Shown one piece after another: positions 55,665-64,000 of a DNA stretch of 64,000 nt (the stretch's first letter is position 1; each line of letters begins with the position of its first letter). The notes beneath the pieces are model-generated. The model did no database searches. It worked only from the letters and a program-made list of their open reading frames with translations, and was not told the origin of the DNA. A program made the position numbers and the translations under genes. The DNA is from Cedecea neteri (GTDB lineage: Bacteria > Pseudomonadota > Gammaproteobacteria > Enterobacterales > Enterobacteriaceae), in assembly GCF_000757825.1 (NCBI RefSeq), contig NZ_CP009451.1:558001-622000 (forward strand), in the 5' to 3' direction.

Positions 55665-57643
55665 GAAGCGGGATCCGTCAGCTCAACGGTTTTCAGGAAG
55701 AAGTCCAGCGTTTCGTCGATGGTTTTCTCCATGTGCACTTCAGGCGTCCAGTCCAGCAGGCGCTGCGCGTTGCGGATGCTTGGCTTACGGTGCTCAACGT
55801 CCTGGTAGCCTTTGCCGTAGTACGCGCTGCTTTCCACTTCACGGAAACCGGCAAACGGCGGGAACTGGCTGCGCAGCGGGTGACGCTCGAAGCTTTCCAG
55901 CAGCATTTCTGCCAGCTGTTTGATGCTCGCTTCGTTATCCGGGCTACCGATGTTGATTATCTGTCCGTCGCAGTTATTGTTTTTGTTTTCAATAATGCGG
56001 AACAGCGCTTCGATGCCGTCGCCGATGTCGGTGAAGCAGCGTTTCTGCTTGCCGCCGTCGATAAGCTTGATCGGCGAACCTTCTACCAGGTTAAGGATCA
56101 GCTGGGTGATGGCACGGGAGCTACCGATACGCGCGGCGTTCAGGTTGTCCAGACGCGGGCCCATCCAGTTAAACGGACGGAACAGCGTGAAGCGCAACCC
56201 TTCTTTTTCGCCGTATGCCCAGATAACGCGGTCAAGCAGCTGCTTGGACACGGAGTAGATCCAGCGCTGTTTGTTGATTGGGCCAACGATCAACGGGGAG
56301 TTATCTTCGTCAAACGAGGCGTCGGTACACATGCCGTACACTTCGGAGGTGGACGGGAAGATAATGCGTTTTTTGTACTTCACGCAGTCGCGGATGATTT
56401 TCAGGTTCTCTTCGAAGTCGAGTTCGAAAACGCGCAGCGGGTTACGGGTGTATTCGATTGGGGTAGCAATCGCCACCAGCGGCAGCACAACGTCACATTT
56501 CTTAATGTGGTACTCGATCCACTCGGAGTGAATGCTGATGTCGCCTTCAACGAAGTGGAAACGCTCGTTACCGATGAAGCGAGAGATAGCGTCGGAACCG
56601 ATATCCAGGCCGAAGATCTCAAAGTTGTCATCACGCAGCAGGCGTTCGGTCAGGTGGTTACCGATAAAGCCGTTCACGCCGAGGATAAGCACGCGGGTAC
56701 GACGCTTAATGGCGGAAACAGGTTTGCTGTTCAGGATTGCACCGCTGACCAGACCCAGGGACTGTGCAAGCTGGGAGCCCTGCATGTAGACGCCGTTTTC
56801 AGCCTGGCCGGTGACCACTTCCAGAGCGCCGGTGCCGCAGGCAATAACCAGCGGGTTCACGGAGAGAATGGTGCCCGCTTTCGCGCCGTTGTTGCTTTCC
56901 AGCACGCGGCTTTTCCAGATAATAAATTTGCTGCCGCCCACGTAGCTGAACGCGCCCGGCCACGGTTCGGTTACCGCACGCACCAGGTTGTTGGCTTCAG
57001 CTGCGGTGGCTTCCCAGCTGATTGCGCCATCTTTTGGTGAACGGCCGCCGAAATAGGTGGCTTTAGCTTCGTCCTGCGCGGCCTGCGGGAAGTGACCGGT
57101 TTTGATCACCGGCAGGCTTTTCGCCAGCAGGGATTTCGCGGTTTCACACAGTTTGTGATGCAGGGTCAGCGCGGTATCTTCTGCGGCGATTGCCACGCGT
57201 TCCTGGGCAACGATGTCGCCGGCGTCTGCGCGTTTCACCATGCGGTGCAGGGTTACGCCGGTTTCGGTTTCACCTTTCACCAGCACCCAGTTCAGCGGTG
57301 CGCGGCCGCGGAATTTCGGCAGCAGAGATCCGTGCAGGTTAAACGCGCCTACGGAAGCGCAGTTCAGGACTTCTTCGCTCAGCAGATTGCGGTAGTAGAA
57401 TGAGAAAATCACGTCAGGCTGAGCGTCTTTAATGCGGTCAACCCACAGCGGGTGGTTCACATCTTCAGGAGCAAAGACCGGAATACCGAATTCTGCCGCC
57501 GTGCGGGCCACAGAACCAAAGAAGTTATTCTCAGCCGCGTTATCCGGGTGAGTATAAATTGCTGCAATGTCATAGCCTGCTTCAACCAGGGCACGAACAC
57601 CCACACAGCCCATATCGTGATAGGCGAAAACAACTGCTTTCAT
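55661..57643 (-). CDS. arnA: ArnA, bifunctional UDP-L-Ara4N formyltransferase/UDP-GlcA decarboxylase
   Basis: 660 aa, the E. coli length. Residues 1-300: formyltransferase with catalytic Asn102, His104 ([13 protein letters not shown]) and Asp140 (KRADAGDIV). Residues 310-660: NAD-dependent oxidative decarboxylase with [16 protein letters not shown] (Rossmann GxxGxxG), STSEVYG and the YxxxK motif ([14 protein letters not shown]), ending in an SDR fold. It makes UDP-4-keto-arabinose and later formylates UDP-L-Ara4N, the two steps either side of ArnB. Overlaps arnC by 1 nt and arnD by 4 nt. Confidence 0.97.
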   Translation of the reverse strand: MKAVVFAYHDMGCVGVRALVEAGYDIAAIYTHPDNAAENNFFGSVARTAAEFGIPVFAPEDVNHPLWVDRIKDAQPDVIFSFYYRNLLSEEVLNCASVGAFNLHGSLLPKFRGRAPLNWVLVKGETETGVTLHRMVKRADAGDIVAQERVAIAAEDTALTLHHKLCETAKSLLAKSLPVIKTGHFPQAAQDEAKATYFGGRSPKDGAISWEATAAEANNLVRAVTEPWPGAFSYVGGSKFIIWKSRVLESNNGAKAGTILSVNPLVIACGTGALEVVTGQAENGVYMQGSQLAQSLGLVSGAILNSKPVSAIKRRTRVLILGVNGFIGNHLTERLLRDDNFEIFGLDIGSDAISRFIGNERFHFVEGDISIHSEWIEYHIKKCDVVLPLVAIATPIEYTRNPLRVFELDFEENLKIIRDCVKYKKRIIFPSTSEVYGMCTDASFDEDNSPLIVGPINKQRWIYSVSKQLLDRVIWAYGEKEGLRFTLFRPFNWMGPRLDNLNAARIGSSRAITQLILNLVEGSPIKLIDGGKQKRCFTDIGDGIEALFRIIENKNNNCDGQIINIGSPDNEASIKQLAEMLLESFERHPLRSQFPPFAGFREVESSAYYGKGYQDVEHRKPSIRNAQRLLDWTPEVHMEKTIDETLDFFLKTVELTDPAS

Positions 57644-58623
57644 TATTGATTTTCCTCTGAAGATAAAGCGGTTTCACTGCTAACTACGCGTTGAATAAAG
57701 TAACGAGGGCGAGCCCGCACGTCGTTATAGATACGGCCAATGTACTCACCCAGCAGCCCCATACCGATAAACTGGGCGCCAATAAAGGTGAAGAGCACGG
57801 CGAAGAGCATGAACACCCCATCCGCCGCCCACTGTGGGCCAAGAGCCAGACGTAACACCACCAGCAGCACGGCCAGCGCGAAGCCAGACAGCGCGATAAT
57901 GCTGCCCACAACGCTCAGCAAACGCAGCGGCGTGGTGGTCAGGCAGGTGATCAGGTCATACATCAGGTTGATGAGGCGCATAAAGCTGTACTTCGAGTCG
58001 CCAAACTGGCGCTCGTCGTGATGCACCGGGATCTCCACCGCGCGACGGGCAAAGGTATTTGCCAGGATCGGGATAAAGGTGCTGCGTTCGTGACAGTGCA
58101 GCATCGCGTCGATGATGTGGCGGCGGTAGGCGCGCAGCATACAGCCGTAGTCGCCCATCGCTTTGCCGGTGGTACGCTGGATCAGGTGGTTGATCATCTT
58201 AGAGGCGCGTTTGCGGAACCAGCTGTCCTGGCGGTTCTGGCGCACGGTGCCTACCACGTCATAGCCTTCGTCGGCTTTCTCAACCAGCCGCGGAATTTCT
58301 TCCGGCGGGTTTTGCAGGTCGGCATCCAGGGTGACAATCAGGTCACCGGTGACGTGGCTAAAGCCGGCCATAATGGCCGAGTGCTGGCCATAGTTACGGT
58401 TCAACAGCACCGCGACGATGTGGCTACCGGGCTCTTCTGCCGCGCGGGTCAGCATAGCGGCGGAGTCGTCGCTGCTGCCGTCATCGATAAGGAGGATTTC
58501 GTAATCGCGGTTCAGCTTTTGGCAAGCTTCCGTGGTACGACGAAGCAGCTCAGGCAGGCTGTCCTGTTCGTTGTACACCGGGATCACAACGGATACTTTT
58601 TTGATGGTTTCCGGGGTCGTCAT
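57643..58623 (-). CDS. arnC: ArnC, undecaprenyl-phosphate L-Ara4FN transferase
   Basis: 326 aa (E. coli 322). GT2 fold: [30 protein letters not shown], the [16 protein letters not shown] metal motif, [18 protein letters not shown]. Two C-terminal TM helices ([17 protein letters not shown] and [25 protein letters not shown] is the second region). It attaches the formylated sugar to undecaprenyl phosphate at the inner membrane. One base separates it from arnB. Confidence 0.96.
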   Translation of the reverse strand: MTTPETIKKVSVVIPVYNEQDSLPELLRRTTEACQKLNRDYEILLIDDGSSDDSAAMLTRAAEEPGSHIVAVLLNRNYGQHSAIMAGFSHVTGDLIVTLDADLQNPPEEIPRLVEKADEGYDVVGTVRQNRQDSWFRKRASKMINHLIQRTTGKAMGDYGCMLRAYRRHIIDAMLHCHERSTFIPILANTFARRAVEIPVHHDERQFGDSKYSFMRLINLMYDLITCLTTTPLRLLSVVGSIIALSGFALAVLLVVLRLALGPQWAADGVFMLFAVLFTFIGAQFIGMGLLGEYIGRIYNDVRARPRYFIQRVVSSETALSSEENQ

Positions 58624-58624
58624 C

Positions 58625-59764
58625 TTAGAGTCCTGCTATTTCACGTAAGGCGGTAATGACTCGGGAAGTGTCATCGTCGGTCATGGTAGGGAACAGTGGG
58701 ATCGAGCAAATGCGCTCGCTATTCCAGTCGCTGTTCGGCAGCTGAAGCTGCGGATAGCGTTCACGGTAATATTTCTGGGTGTGGGCCGCGCGGAAATGCA
58801 GGCCGGTGCCGATGCCGCGCTCTTTCAGGGCTTCCATCAGGCCGCTACGGGAAATGCCGCAGGTGGCTTCGTCCACGCGGATGATAAACAGGTGCCAGGC
58901 GTGGCGGTGCTGCCATTCTGGAACGGAAAGCGGCAGGAATGGCGTATCGGCCAGCTCTTTGAGATAGCGTTCGGCAATTTCCTGGCGACGGATATTGATC
59001 TGTTCAAGTTTGCCCAGCTGCACCAGCGCGATAGCCGCGTTGATGTCCGCGAGGTTGTATTTGAACCCCGGAGAAATCACCTCCGCCTGCGGCGCGCGGC
59101 CGTGGGTCTGGCGGTCAAAGGCGTCGACGCCCAGACCGTGGAATTTCAGGCTACGAATGCGGTTTGCCAACTGGTCGTCGTCGGTGACGATCAGGCCGCC
59201 TTCGGCGCAGGTCATGTTCTTGATGGCGTGGAAAGAGAAGATAGCGGTTCCCTGAGAACCTACGTGCTTGCCTTTGTATTCCGTGCCGGCCGCGTGGGCA
59301 GCATCTTCAATCACCGGAATACCGTGGCGTTCGCCAATCGCGCGGATAGCGTCGATGTCGGCAGGCGCGCCCGCGTAGTGCACGGGAATAATCGCTTTGG
59401 TGCGAGGAGTAATTGCCGCCTCGATGGCTTCTGGCGTGACCATCAGCGTGTCGCGATCGACGTCAATCATCACCGGCTCTGCGCCCAGCAGAACAATCAT
59501 GTTCAGCGTGGAAACCCACGTCAGTGAGGGTGTGATAACCTCGTCACCGGCCTGCAGCCCAAGGGCCATCAGGGTTACGTGCATCCCGCCCGTCGCGGAA
59601 CTTACTGCAATCGCATGTTTATTGCCCGTTAACTCGCAAAATGCCTTCTCAAGCGCCTGGTTTTTCGGCCCGGTGGTTATCCAGCCGGATTGCATGACTT
59701 CCGTTACCGCTGCAATTTCTTCCGCACCTAACGCTGGACGTGAAAAAGGCAGAAAATCACTCAT
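58625..59764 (-). CDS. arnB: ArnB, UDP-L-Ara4O aminotransferase
   Basis: 379 aa. PLP-dependent DegT/DnrJ/EryC1 aminotransferase with catalytic Lys182 in [42 protein letters not shown] at the start and [11 protein letters not shown] in the core. It converts UDP-4-keto-arabinose to UDP-L-Ara4N using glutamate. First gene of arnBCADTEF, ribosome binding site AAGGAATCC. E. coli annotations start six codons earlier or at this Met; no closer upstream start is seen here. Confidence 0.96.
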   Translation of the reverse strand: MSDFLPFSRPALGAEEIAAVTEVMQSGWITTGPKNQALEKAFCELTGNKHAIAVSSATGGMHVTLMALGLQAGDEVITPSLTWVSTLNMIVLLGAEPVMIDVDRDTLMVTPEAIEAAITPRTKAIIPVHYAGAPADIDAIRAIGERHGIPVIEDAAHAAGTEYKGKHVGSQGTAIFSFHAIKNMTCAEGGLIVTDDDQLANRIRSLKFHGLGVDAFDRQTHGRAPQAEVISPGFKYNLADINAAIALVQLGKLEQINIRRQEIAERYLKELADTPFLPLSVPEWQHRHAWHLFIIRVDEATCGISRSGLMEALKERGIGTGLHFRAAHTQKYYRERYPQLQLPNSDWNSERICSIPLFPTMTDDDTSRVITALREIAGL

Positions 59765-60080
59765 TACGTGGATTCCTTATTAAATCTCTGAACGCCAAAA
59801 GCTGACGGGATAATGAATCAGGCTAATTAAATAAAAGTACAACATTCAGGAAGTACGGCCTGCTTTGCTAAACGACTAATCAATGAAAAGAATTTAACAA
59901 AGAAATCTTAGAACAGTATTAAGAAAGTGGGATATAACGAAAAATCGTGAAGTTAAGCATTGCTAGCTGGAAAGCGTTCTTAGAAAGAGGAAAATTGTCA
60001 CCTAAAAATCACGATTATTGCGTCATTGTTTAATCATGGAATAATTCCGTGTGTGACAATTTATATTTAGCGCCCTTACG
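59765..60080 (-). promoter_or_regulatory. arn operon promoter region with candidate PmrA box
   Basis: About 315 bp, AT-rich, no gene. On the minus strand, CTTAAT-ACTGT-TCTAAG at 59907-59923 resembles the PmrA (BasR) box, two YTTAAK half-sites 5 bp apart. The first half is perfect; the second differs at two positions. It lies 143 bp before arnB. PmrA control of arn is established in E. coli/Salmonella. No convincing PhoP box was found. Confidence 0.5.
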
Positions 60081-60130
60081 GTTGATTAAAAAAAAACCGC
60101 CTGAGAAATAGACGGTTTTTAATAATCAAC
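60081..60130. terminator. long bidirectional terminator hairpin
   Basis: Nested dyad: outer arms GTTGATTA/TAATCAAC and inner AAAAACCGCCT/AGACGGTTTTT (one mismatch), with A and T runs on both sides. It sits 8 bp after the rlhA stop on the minus strand. Confidence 0.85.
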
Positions 60131-60137
60131 GATGCAA

Positions 60138-62102
60138 TTAACGCTTCGATTTACCCGGTAACGTTTTCATCAGCTCATCCGGGCTGATGGACGCCACCAC
60201 GCTGCCCGGCAGCGGCATCTTCAGAATATGGTTCTTCATCTTGCCGACGACGTGCATTTCGCACGGGCGGCAGTCGAACTTCAGGGTCAACACTTCATCG
60301 CCGTGTACCAGCTGCATCGGGGTAGCCTTCCAGCTCTTGATGTTGCCCTTCGCCTGTTTCGGGCAGAGGTTAAACGCAAACCGCAGGCAGTGCTTGGTGA
60401 TCATCACCGGTACGTCACCCTTCTCTTCATGTGCTTCATAAGCGGCATCAATCAGCTGCACGCCATAGCGATGATAGAACTCACGCGCCTTATGGTTGTA
60501 AACGTTCGCCAGGAAGCTTAAATGGCTGTCCGGGTAGACCGGAGGCGGCACGCTGACCGCTTTACGGCTGCCGCGCTGATAGCTTTGCAGACGCGCTTCG
60601 GTCAGCGCCTCGATGGCGTCACGGCGCAGCTGGTTAAGCTGGGCGTTAGGCACGAACAGCGCCTCTTCCAGCAGAATGTTCACCTTACGGGCGGAATACA
60701 TGGTCTGGCCCAGTTTGGTCAGACCGTCACGCAGGCTGTCGAAGGCTTTCTGCGGGTTATTCGCCACGTCAAACTGGCCCGTAAGCGTTTGGCTGACGCT
60801 GACGCCCTCTTCGCTGGTCGCGGTCATCACCAGCTGCTGCTGACTGCCGCTCAGCTCGATATCCACCGCCACGCGGCGTTCGCTGGAGGTCTTCAGCAGC
60901 GCCTGCTGCCAGTTGTGGTCCAGATTACGGTTAAGCGGATGGTTCGGACGTACATTTTTCAGCGTTTCCGGCATTTCATTCGGCCAGACGCGATACTGAT
61001 TTTTCCCGGTTTTTTCTACCGTATTGGCGCGAAAACCGACGATTTCACGCTTGATCAGCACGTTCAGGCCGTCGCCGTTGGTCAACGTGTTAGTGGTGGT
61101 AACGTCCAGATGGTCTTTGCTCACTTTCAGCACCTCACCCACCGGCAGGCCCACGAATTTCGGCGAGTCAAACGCGCCGATGTCGATTTTACGCTCGTTA
61201 ACAAAGTAGTCGGTGCTGCCGCGGTGGAACGTTTTGTCCGGCGACGGAATAAAGTAGTGCGAGGTGACGCCGGCAGAGGCGCGGGTCAGATCGCTGCGCC
61301 CGTCCATCAGCTCGTCCAAAAGTTGACGGTAATACGCGGTGATGTTTTTTACATAGCTCATGTCTTTGTAGCGCCCTTCAATTTTGAAGGAACGCACGCC
61401 CGCGTCCACCAGCGCCGCCAGGTTGGCGCTCTGGTCGTTGTCTTTCATCGACAGCAGGTGTTTTTCATAAGCCACTACGCGCCCCTGGTCGTCTTTCAGG
61501 GTGTAAGGCAGGCGGCAGGCCTGCGAGCAGTCGCCACGGTTGGCGCTGCGCCCGGTATGCGCGTGGGAAATGTTGCACTGCCCGGAGTACGCCACGCACA
61601 GCGCGCCGTGAATAAAGAACTCGATCGTCGCGTCAACGTTCTGATGAATAGCGGCAATTTGCTGCAGGTTCAGCTCGCGCGCCAGCACGATTTGCGAGAA
61701 GCCCGCATCTGACAGAAACTTCGCTTTTTCCGCACTACGAATGTCGCACTGGGTGCTGGCGTGCAGCTCAATCGGCGGCAGGTCCATTTCCAGCACGCCC
61801 ATATCCTGCACGATAAGCGCGTCAATACCGGCTTCGTACAGGTCGATAATCATCGAGCGCGCGGGCTCCAGCTCGTCGTCGTGCAGAATGGTGTTCAGCG
61901 TGACGAAAATCTTCGCCCCATAGCGATGGGCAAACGGCACCAGCTCGGCCAGGTCTTGCAGGCTGTTGCCGGCGTTATGGCGAGCGCCAAAGCCAGGCCC
62001 GCCGATGTAGACCGCATCCGCGCCATGGAGAATGGCTTCGCGGGCGATGGCGGTATCACGGGCAGGGCTGAGTAATTCAAGTTGATTCGCGTGCAGGCGC
62101 AT
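60138..62102 (-). CDS. rlhA: RlhA (YdcP), U32-family 23S rRNA C2501 hydroxylase
   Basis: 654 aa, matching E. coli RlhA/YdcP (653 aa) nearly end to end: LELLSPARDTAIAREAILHGADAVYIGGPGFGARHNAGN is the N-terminal region, with key GADAVYIGGPGFGARHN. Cysteines in GALCVAYSGQCNISH and RGDCSQACRLPY are two of the U32 metal-cluster cysteine sets; CLRFAFNLCPKQ and DCRPCEMHVVGKMKNH supply the others near the C-terminus. In E. coli it makes 5-hydroxycytidine at position 2501 of 23S rRNA with prephenate-dependent chemistry. Adjacent to sutR and ydcO as in E. coli. Confidence 0.95.
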   Translation of the reverse strand: MRLHANQLELLSPARDTAIAREAILHGADAVYIGGPGFGARHNAGNSLQDLAELVPFAHRYGAKIFVTLNTILHDDELEPARSMIIDLYEAGIDALIVQDMGVLEMDLPPIELHASTQCDIRSAEKAKFLSDAGFSQIVLARELNLQQIAAIHQNVDATIEFFIHGALCVAYSGQCNISHAHTGRSANRGDCSQACRLPYTLKDDQGRVVAYEKHLLSMKDNDQSANLAALVDAGVRSFKIEGRYKDMSYVKNITAYYRQLLDELMDGRSDLTRASAGVTSHYFIPSPDKTFHRGSTDYFVNERKIDIGAFDSPKFVGLPVGEVLKVSKDHLDVTTTNTLTNGDGLNVLIKREIVGFRANTVEKTGKNQYRVWPNEMPETLKNVRPNHPLNRNLDHNWQQALLKTSSERRVAVDIELSGSQQQLVMTATSEEGVSVSQTLTGQFDVANNPQKAFDSLRDGLTKLGQTMYSARKVNILLEEALFVPNAQLNQLRRDAIEALTEARLQSYQRGSRKAVSVPPPVYPDSHLSFLANVYNHKAREFYHRYGVQLIDAAYEAHEEKGDVPVMITKHCLRFAFNLCPKQAKGNIKSWKATPMQLVHGDEVLTLKFDCRPCEMHVVGKMKNHILKMPLPGSVVASISPDELMKTLPGKSKR

Positions 62103-62172
62103 AGTTTGTCGTGTTCTGTAATGGGCGAAAGGCGGCTATTGTAGTCACTTCCCCCGCGCAAAAACAGGGGGA

Positions 62173-62712
62173 TTATGCGGTCGTCGCGGGATAGTGGATC
62201 AGCGAGTGAAAATGCGTCTCATCGGCACCTGAATTGCGGTAGGCGTGGGGGCGATCGCCGTGGAATTTCAGGCCTTCTCCGGCCGTCAAAATCAGCCATT
62301 CGCCGTCGACATTCATCTCCAGCGTACCGCTTATCACCACCACATGCTCAATCACGCCCGCGTCGTGCGCCGAAGACTCGCTCAGCGCGCCGGATGCCAG
62401 GCGAATAGAAAAATGGTCAAAACGCAGCTGTGGATCGTAAGGAAACAGCGGCACCACCACCATTTCGCTGTGCTGCGGGTCGAAGACCGGACGTACGGGT
62501 TCAACGCCGGCTTCCAGAAACACCGAAAACGGCACGTTAAAGCCGGTGGCAATTTTCCACAAGGTCGCCACCGTCGGGCTGGACTCGTTGCGTTCGATTT
62601 GCCCGAGCATGGCCTTCGACACGCCGGTCTGCTCCGCCGCAAATGTCAGGCTCCAGCCTCTGGCCTGGCGCAGGCTTTTCAGGGTGTTCGCCAGATGTAG
62701 CGCAATGTCCAT
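62173..62712 (-). CDS. sutR: SutR (YdcN), XRE-cupin transcriptional regulator
   Basis: 179 aa (E. coli SutR 178). N-terminal XRE helix-turn-helix (LRQARGWSLTFAAEQTGVSKAMLGQIERNESSPTVATLWKIA is the region; key residues AEQTGVSKAMLGQIERNES). C-terminal cupin domain (VVVISGTLEMNVDGEWLILTAGEGLKFHGDRPHAYRN is the region). Described in E. coli as a regulator of sulphur-utilisation genes. Divergent from ydcO; the shared region has palindromes that may be its operators. Confidence 0.92.
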   Translation of the reverse strand: MDIALHLANTLKSLRQARGWSLTFAAEQTGVSKAMLGQIERNESSPTVATLWKIATGFNVPFSVFLEAGVEPVRPVFDPQHSEMVVVPLFPYDPQLRFDHFSIRLASGALSESSAHDAGVIEHVVVISGTLEMNVDGEWLILTAGEGLKFHGDRPHAYRNSGADETHFHSLIHYPATTA

Positions 62713-62737
62713 TTTCTTCCTCCTGTTGACGGCGAAG

Positions 62738-62795
62738 TATAGCGCCTTGTGCGCTATAACGCACGATGCTATATTTCGCGGACGTTATAACGCAC
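62738..62795. promoter_or_regulatory. candidate SutR operators in the sutR-ydcO gap
   Basis: Inverted repeat TATAGCGC-CTTGT-GCGCTATA (62738-62758), plus direct repeats GCTATAACGCAC (62753-62764) and GTTATAACGCAC (62784-62795). A possible ydcO promoter, TTGTGC (62748-62753), 16 bp, TATATT (62770-62775), overlaps them. The arrangement fits repression of both divergent genes by SutR, but the motif is not one I can confirm. Confidence 0.6.
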
Positions 62796-62807
62796 AACGA
62801 GTTTATT

Positions 62808-63974
62808 ATGCGCCTTTCTTTGCTGCCGTTTCCCACCGTTCTGGCCGGTTTTGTTGCCGTGCTGGTCGGCTATGCCAGCTCCGCCGCCATTATCTGGCAG
62901 GCCGCAGATGCCGCCGGGGCCACGTCCCACCAAATAGCCGGCTGGCTGACGATGCTGGGCATTGCCATGGGCATCAGCACGCTGGGACTGACGCTGTGGT
63001 ATCGCGCACCGATCCTGACGGCCTGGTCAACGCCGGGAGCCGCGCTGCTGGCCACCAGCCTGCCGGGGCATAGCCTGAGTGAAGCCATTGGCATTTTTAT
63101 TTTTGCTTCGCTGCTGATCCTGATTTGCGGCGTGACCGGGCTGTTTGCCAGGCTGATGCGCCTGATCCCCCCTACGCTCTCCGCCGCCATGCTGGCCGGG
63201 GTTCTGCTCAGGTTTGGCCTAGATACTTTCACCTCGTTACAGGGTCACTTTTTGCTGAGCGGGAGCATGCTGCTTGGCTGGCTGCTGGCGAAGGTCTTTG
63301 CCCCGCGCTATGCCGTCGTCGTCGCCATGCTGATCGGCCTGCTGATTTGCCTCGTCACCGGCGAGCTTCACACGGGGAGCGTTCCGGTTTCTGTGGCGGT
63401 CCCCGAGTTCACTTCCCCGTCGTTGAGCGTGGCCAGCCTGTTGGGCATCGGCGTGCCTTTTTTCCTGGTAACGATGGCGTCACAAAATGCCCCCGGCATC
63501 GCCACGCTGGCGGCCTCCGGCTATAAAGTGCCGGTTTCACCGCTGATTGTCGTGACCGCCTTAATTGCCCTGTTGCTGGCGCCGTTCGGCGTGTTTTCGG
63601 TTTGTATCGCCGCCATTACCGCCGCCATTTGCCAGGGGGCAGAAGCCCATCCGGACAAGGACAAGCGCTGGCTTGCCGCCGCCGCTGCGGGCGTGTTTTA
63701 TTTGATTGCCGGCGTTTTCGGCGGGTCGATTTCAACGCTGCTGACCGCCCTGCCGCTGGCCTGGATCCACACCCTTGCCGGGCTGGCCCTGCTGGGCACG
63801 ATTGCCGGCAGCCTGCACCAGGCGCTGAATCACGAGCGGGACAGGGACGCGGCTATCGTCACGTTCCTGGTTACTGCCTCGGGGGTGAATCTGCTGGGCG
63901 TCAGCTCTGCGTTTTGGGGGGTAATTGCCGGAGGGATTTGCTATACCGCGTTTTCACGCCTTAAGCGCGCGTAG
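62808..63974 (+). CDS. ydcO: YdcO, BenE-family inner-membrane transporter
   Basis: 388 aa from ATG 62808 (E. coli YdcO 391); the frame is open from 62766. Polytopic membrane protein of the benzoate/H+ symporter (BenE) family: LAGFVAVLVGYASSAAIIWQAA near the start is the signature region, LTAWSTPGAALLATSLPG, LVTMASQNAPGIATL (family core motif) and PFGVFSVCIAAITAAICQG. About 12 TM segments. The substrate of the enterobacterial member is not established. Divergent from sutR. Confidence 0.93.
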   Translation: MRLSLLPFPTVLAGFVAVLVGYASSAAIIWQAADAAGATSHQIAGWLTMLGIAMGISTLGLTLWYRAPILTAWSTPGAALLATSLPGHSLSEAIGIFIFASLLILICGVTGLFARLMRLIPPTLSAAMLAGVLLRFGLDTFTSLQGHFLLSGSMLLGWLLAKVFAPRYAVVVAMLIGLLICLVTGELHTGSVPVSVAVPEFTSPSLSVASLLGIGVPFFLVTMASQNAPGIATLAASGYKVPVSPLIVVTALIALLLAPFGVFSVCIAAITAAICQGAEAHPDKDKRWLAAAAAGVFYLIAGVFGGSISTLLTALPLAWIHTLAGLALLGTIAGSLHQALNHERDRDAAIVTFLVTASGVNLLGVSSAFWGVIAGGICYTAFSRLKRA

Positions 63975-64000
63975 CTGCGACGGCGTGGCGCCAAAGACGC

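Noticed and set aside
55733..57040. 435-codon + strand open frame opposite arnA
   Set aside because: Antisense shadow of arnA, which has intact motifs across the same bases.

Overview
The window reads as a chromosomal stretch of a Gram-negative enterobacterium (order Enterobacterales, probably family Enterobacteriaceae). Several gene sets match Escherichia coli/Salmonella proteins nearly end to end: pgaABCD, btsT-yjiX-yjiA, btsSR, arnBCADTEF, rlhA-sutR-ydcO and cueP. The overall gene order is not that of E. coli K-12. The genus cannot be fixed from the sequence alone.

Layout. (1) 1-17.5 kb is an AT-rich accessory block. It holds two paralogous giant Ig-repeat surface proteins (about 1832 and 2129 aa), a type I secretion system (TolC-like outer membrane channel, ABC exporter, HlyD-like adaptor) and a small secreted protein of unknown function. 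A small lipoprotein gene on the other strand follows. (2) 18.3-25.8 kb carries pgaABCD for poly-N-acetylglucosamine (PNAG) synthesis and export, facing a divergent orphan LuxR-type regulator. (3) 25.8-32.8 kb carries cueP behind a textbook CueR promoter. Next come the pyruvate transporter gene btsT with yjiX and yjiA, then the convergent btsSR two-component system that controls btsT in E. coli. btsS carries a one-base frameshift. (4) 33.3-38.0 kb has a MetNIQ-like ABC importer whose ATPase gene is also frameshifted by one base, a SnoaL-like gene, a divergent LysR regulator and a shikimate-kinase-like P-loop protein. (5) 38.0-51.5 kb has a five-gene chaperone-usher fimbrial operon with two tandem paralogous adhesins. 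It is flanked on both sides by EvgS/EvgA-type phosphorelay pairs. (6) 51.5-59.8 kb has a DUF2164 protein, a flavin reductase-like protein and the complete arnBCADTEF lipid A modification operon. (7) 60.1-64.0 kb has rlhA, sutR and ydcO.

The main theme is the cell surface and attachment. Three adhesion systems (T1SS adhesins, PNAG, chaperone-usher fimbriae), each with nearby candidate regulators, lie within 50 kb, next to an envelope-charge operon. The most novel-looking parts are: the giant adhesin pair, with a shared N-terminal hydrophobic module and two different C-termini; the fimbrial operon bracketed by two periplasmic-sensing phosphorelays; and the physical clustering of btsSR with its target btsT, including a candidate BtsR operator and CRP site.

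All assignments are by reading and recall of family sequences. No search or alignment was run. I saw no tRNA, rRNA, insertion sequence or CRISPR array.
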